Below are positions 5,320 to 5,628 of a stretch of 5,628 nt of DNA, piece by piece. How positions within the stretch are numbered: position 1 is the stretch's first letter; each line of letters starts with the position of its first letter. This DNA comes from Spirochaetales bacterium. Lineage in GTDB: Bacteria > Spirochaetota > Spirochaetia > Sphaerochaetales > Sphaerochaetaceae. The stretch lies in NCBI GenBank assembly GCA_022771185.1, contig JALFCJ010000059.1:1-5628 (forward strand), read 5' to 3'. Both the position numbers and the translations under genes were made by a program. The notes beneath the pieces were generated by a model. It did no database searches. It was given only the letters and a program-made list of their open reading frames with translations, and was not told the DNA's origin.

Positions 5320-5628
5320 AAGAAAAATAGAGTGGTATGAAAGAGCATCTCTCTTTTCTGACTTCCACACTCTGTTATCAAGAGAGATAGAGTCTCTTAT
5401 CAACAAGGATGAAACTATTCTGGAATTTGGTTCGGGGTTGGGATATGTTTCTGAAATACTGGCAAAAGATGGTTATAATATCTCATCCTACGATATAGAT
5501 GAAAGAGTAATTGAGAGAGCAAAAGAAAGAAGCGGCCTTGATATTTATCACACTGCAGACTACAGGGATCTAGATATATGGGGCGATGTAGTTCTCACTA
5601 TCTTTTTCGGCAGGCTTTGGTCTGACGA
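5297..5628 (+). CDS. Class I SAM-dependent methyltransferase (3' end cut by window edge)
   Basis: The frame is open to the window edge for 110 complete codons. It contains the Rossmann-type S-adenosylmethionine binding signature: motif I ILEFGSGLGYVSEIL (41-55), and the acidic residue after beta-2 in SSYDIDERVIERA (63-75; D66 or D68 expected to hold the ribose). A third strand region follows at DVVLTIFFG (97-105). The N-terminus, RWWNERKIEWYERASLFSDFHTLL, is typical of small-molecule methyltransferases in having an aromatic-rich helix before motif I. No ATG exists in frame upstream of motif I. TTG 5297, with GGAGG six bases before it, is the best start, so the gene overlaps the regulator by 23 bases and is likely co-translated. 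The substrate is unknown. Being in one operon with a ModE-like regulator and opposite a metal-complex importer, it may act on the cofactor or ligand pathway, but that is inference. Confidence 0.82.
   Translation, partial: MEKRWWNERKIEWYERASLFSDFHTLLSREIESLINKDETILEFGSGLGYVSEILAKDGYNISSYDIDERVIERAKERSGLDIYHTADYRDLDIWGDVVLTIFFGRLWSD

Noticed and set aside
5316..5330. ATGA overlap at the end of the regulator suggesting a downstream start at 5316
   Set aside because: That frame reads ATG AAA GAA AAA TAG and stops at once. The methyltransferase is in a different frame and starts at TTG 5297.

Overview
The window looks like a chromosomal stretch from a low-to-moderate GC, diderm anaerobe. A spirochaete (Treponema/Sphaerochaeta-like) is my best guess. 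It rests on the general feel of the proteins, a signal-peptide-bearing outer-membrane-type protein at the left edge, AGA-rich arginine usage and AT-rich intergenic DNA. It is an inference, not proof. No rRNA, tRNA, CRISPR array, insertion sequence or phage gene was seen.

Layout. (1) Positions 1-633, minus strand: the N-terminal 211 residues of an exported protein that I read as DUF1207-like, cut by the window edge. (2) Positions 634-987: a 354-base AT-rich divergent intergenic region with candidate promoters and two inverted repeats. (3) Positions 988-2112, plus strand: a cation diffusion facilitator whose metal site (N49/D53 and D157/D161) matches bacterial manganese exporters of the MntE type. 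It has no ribosome binding site and a promoter-like sequence directly against its ATG, suggesting a leaderless mRNA. (4) Positions 2127-4879, minus strand: a tight operon of a FecCD-type permease, an ABC ATPase fused in frame to a complete Nudix hydrolase domain, and a GNAT acetyltransferase. The genes overlap by 11 and 4 bases. A ten-residue leader ORF with a strong ribosome binding site ends exactly on the permease start (TAATG). (5) Positions 4880-4965: a short divergent control region holding a 16-bp inverted repeat. (6) Positions 4966-5628, plus strand: a stand-alone ModE-type DNA-binding domain protein, overlapped by a TTG-started SAM-dependent methyltransferase that runs off the right edge.

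How it may work together. The ModE-like regulator faces a type II (BtuCD/FecCD fold) importer across 86 bases. This suggests regulated uptake of molybdate or tungstate, as in the MolBCA systems, although a siderophore or corrinoid substrate is not excluded. No substrate-binding protein is present in the window. The most unusual item is the ATPase-Nudix fusion, which joins the nucleotide-binding subunit of the importer to a pyrophosphohydrolase, with an acetyltransferase translationally coupled behind it.
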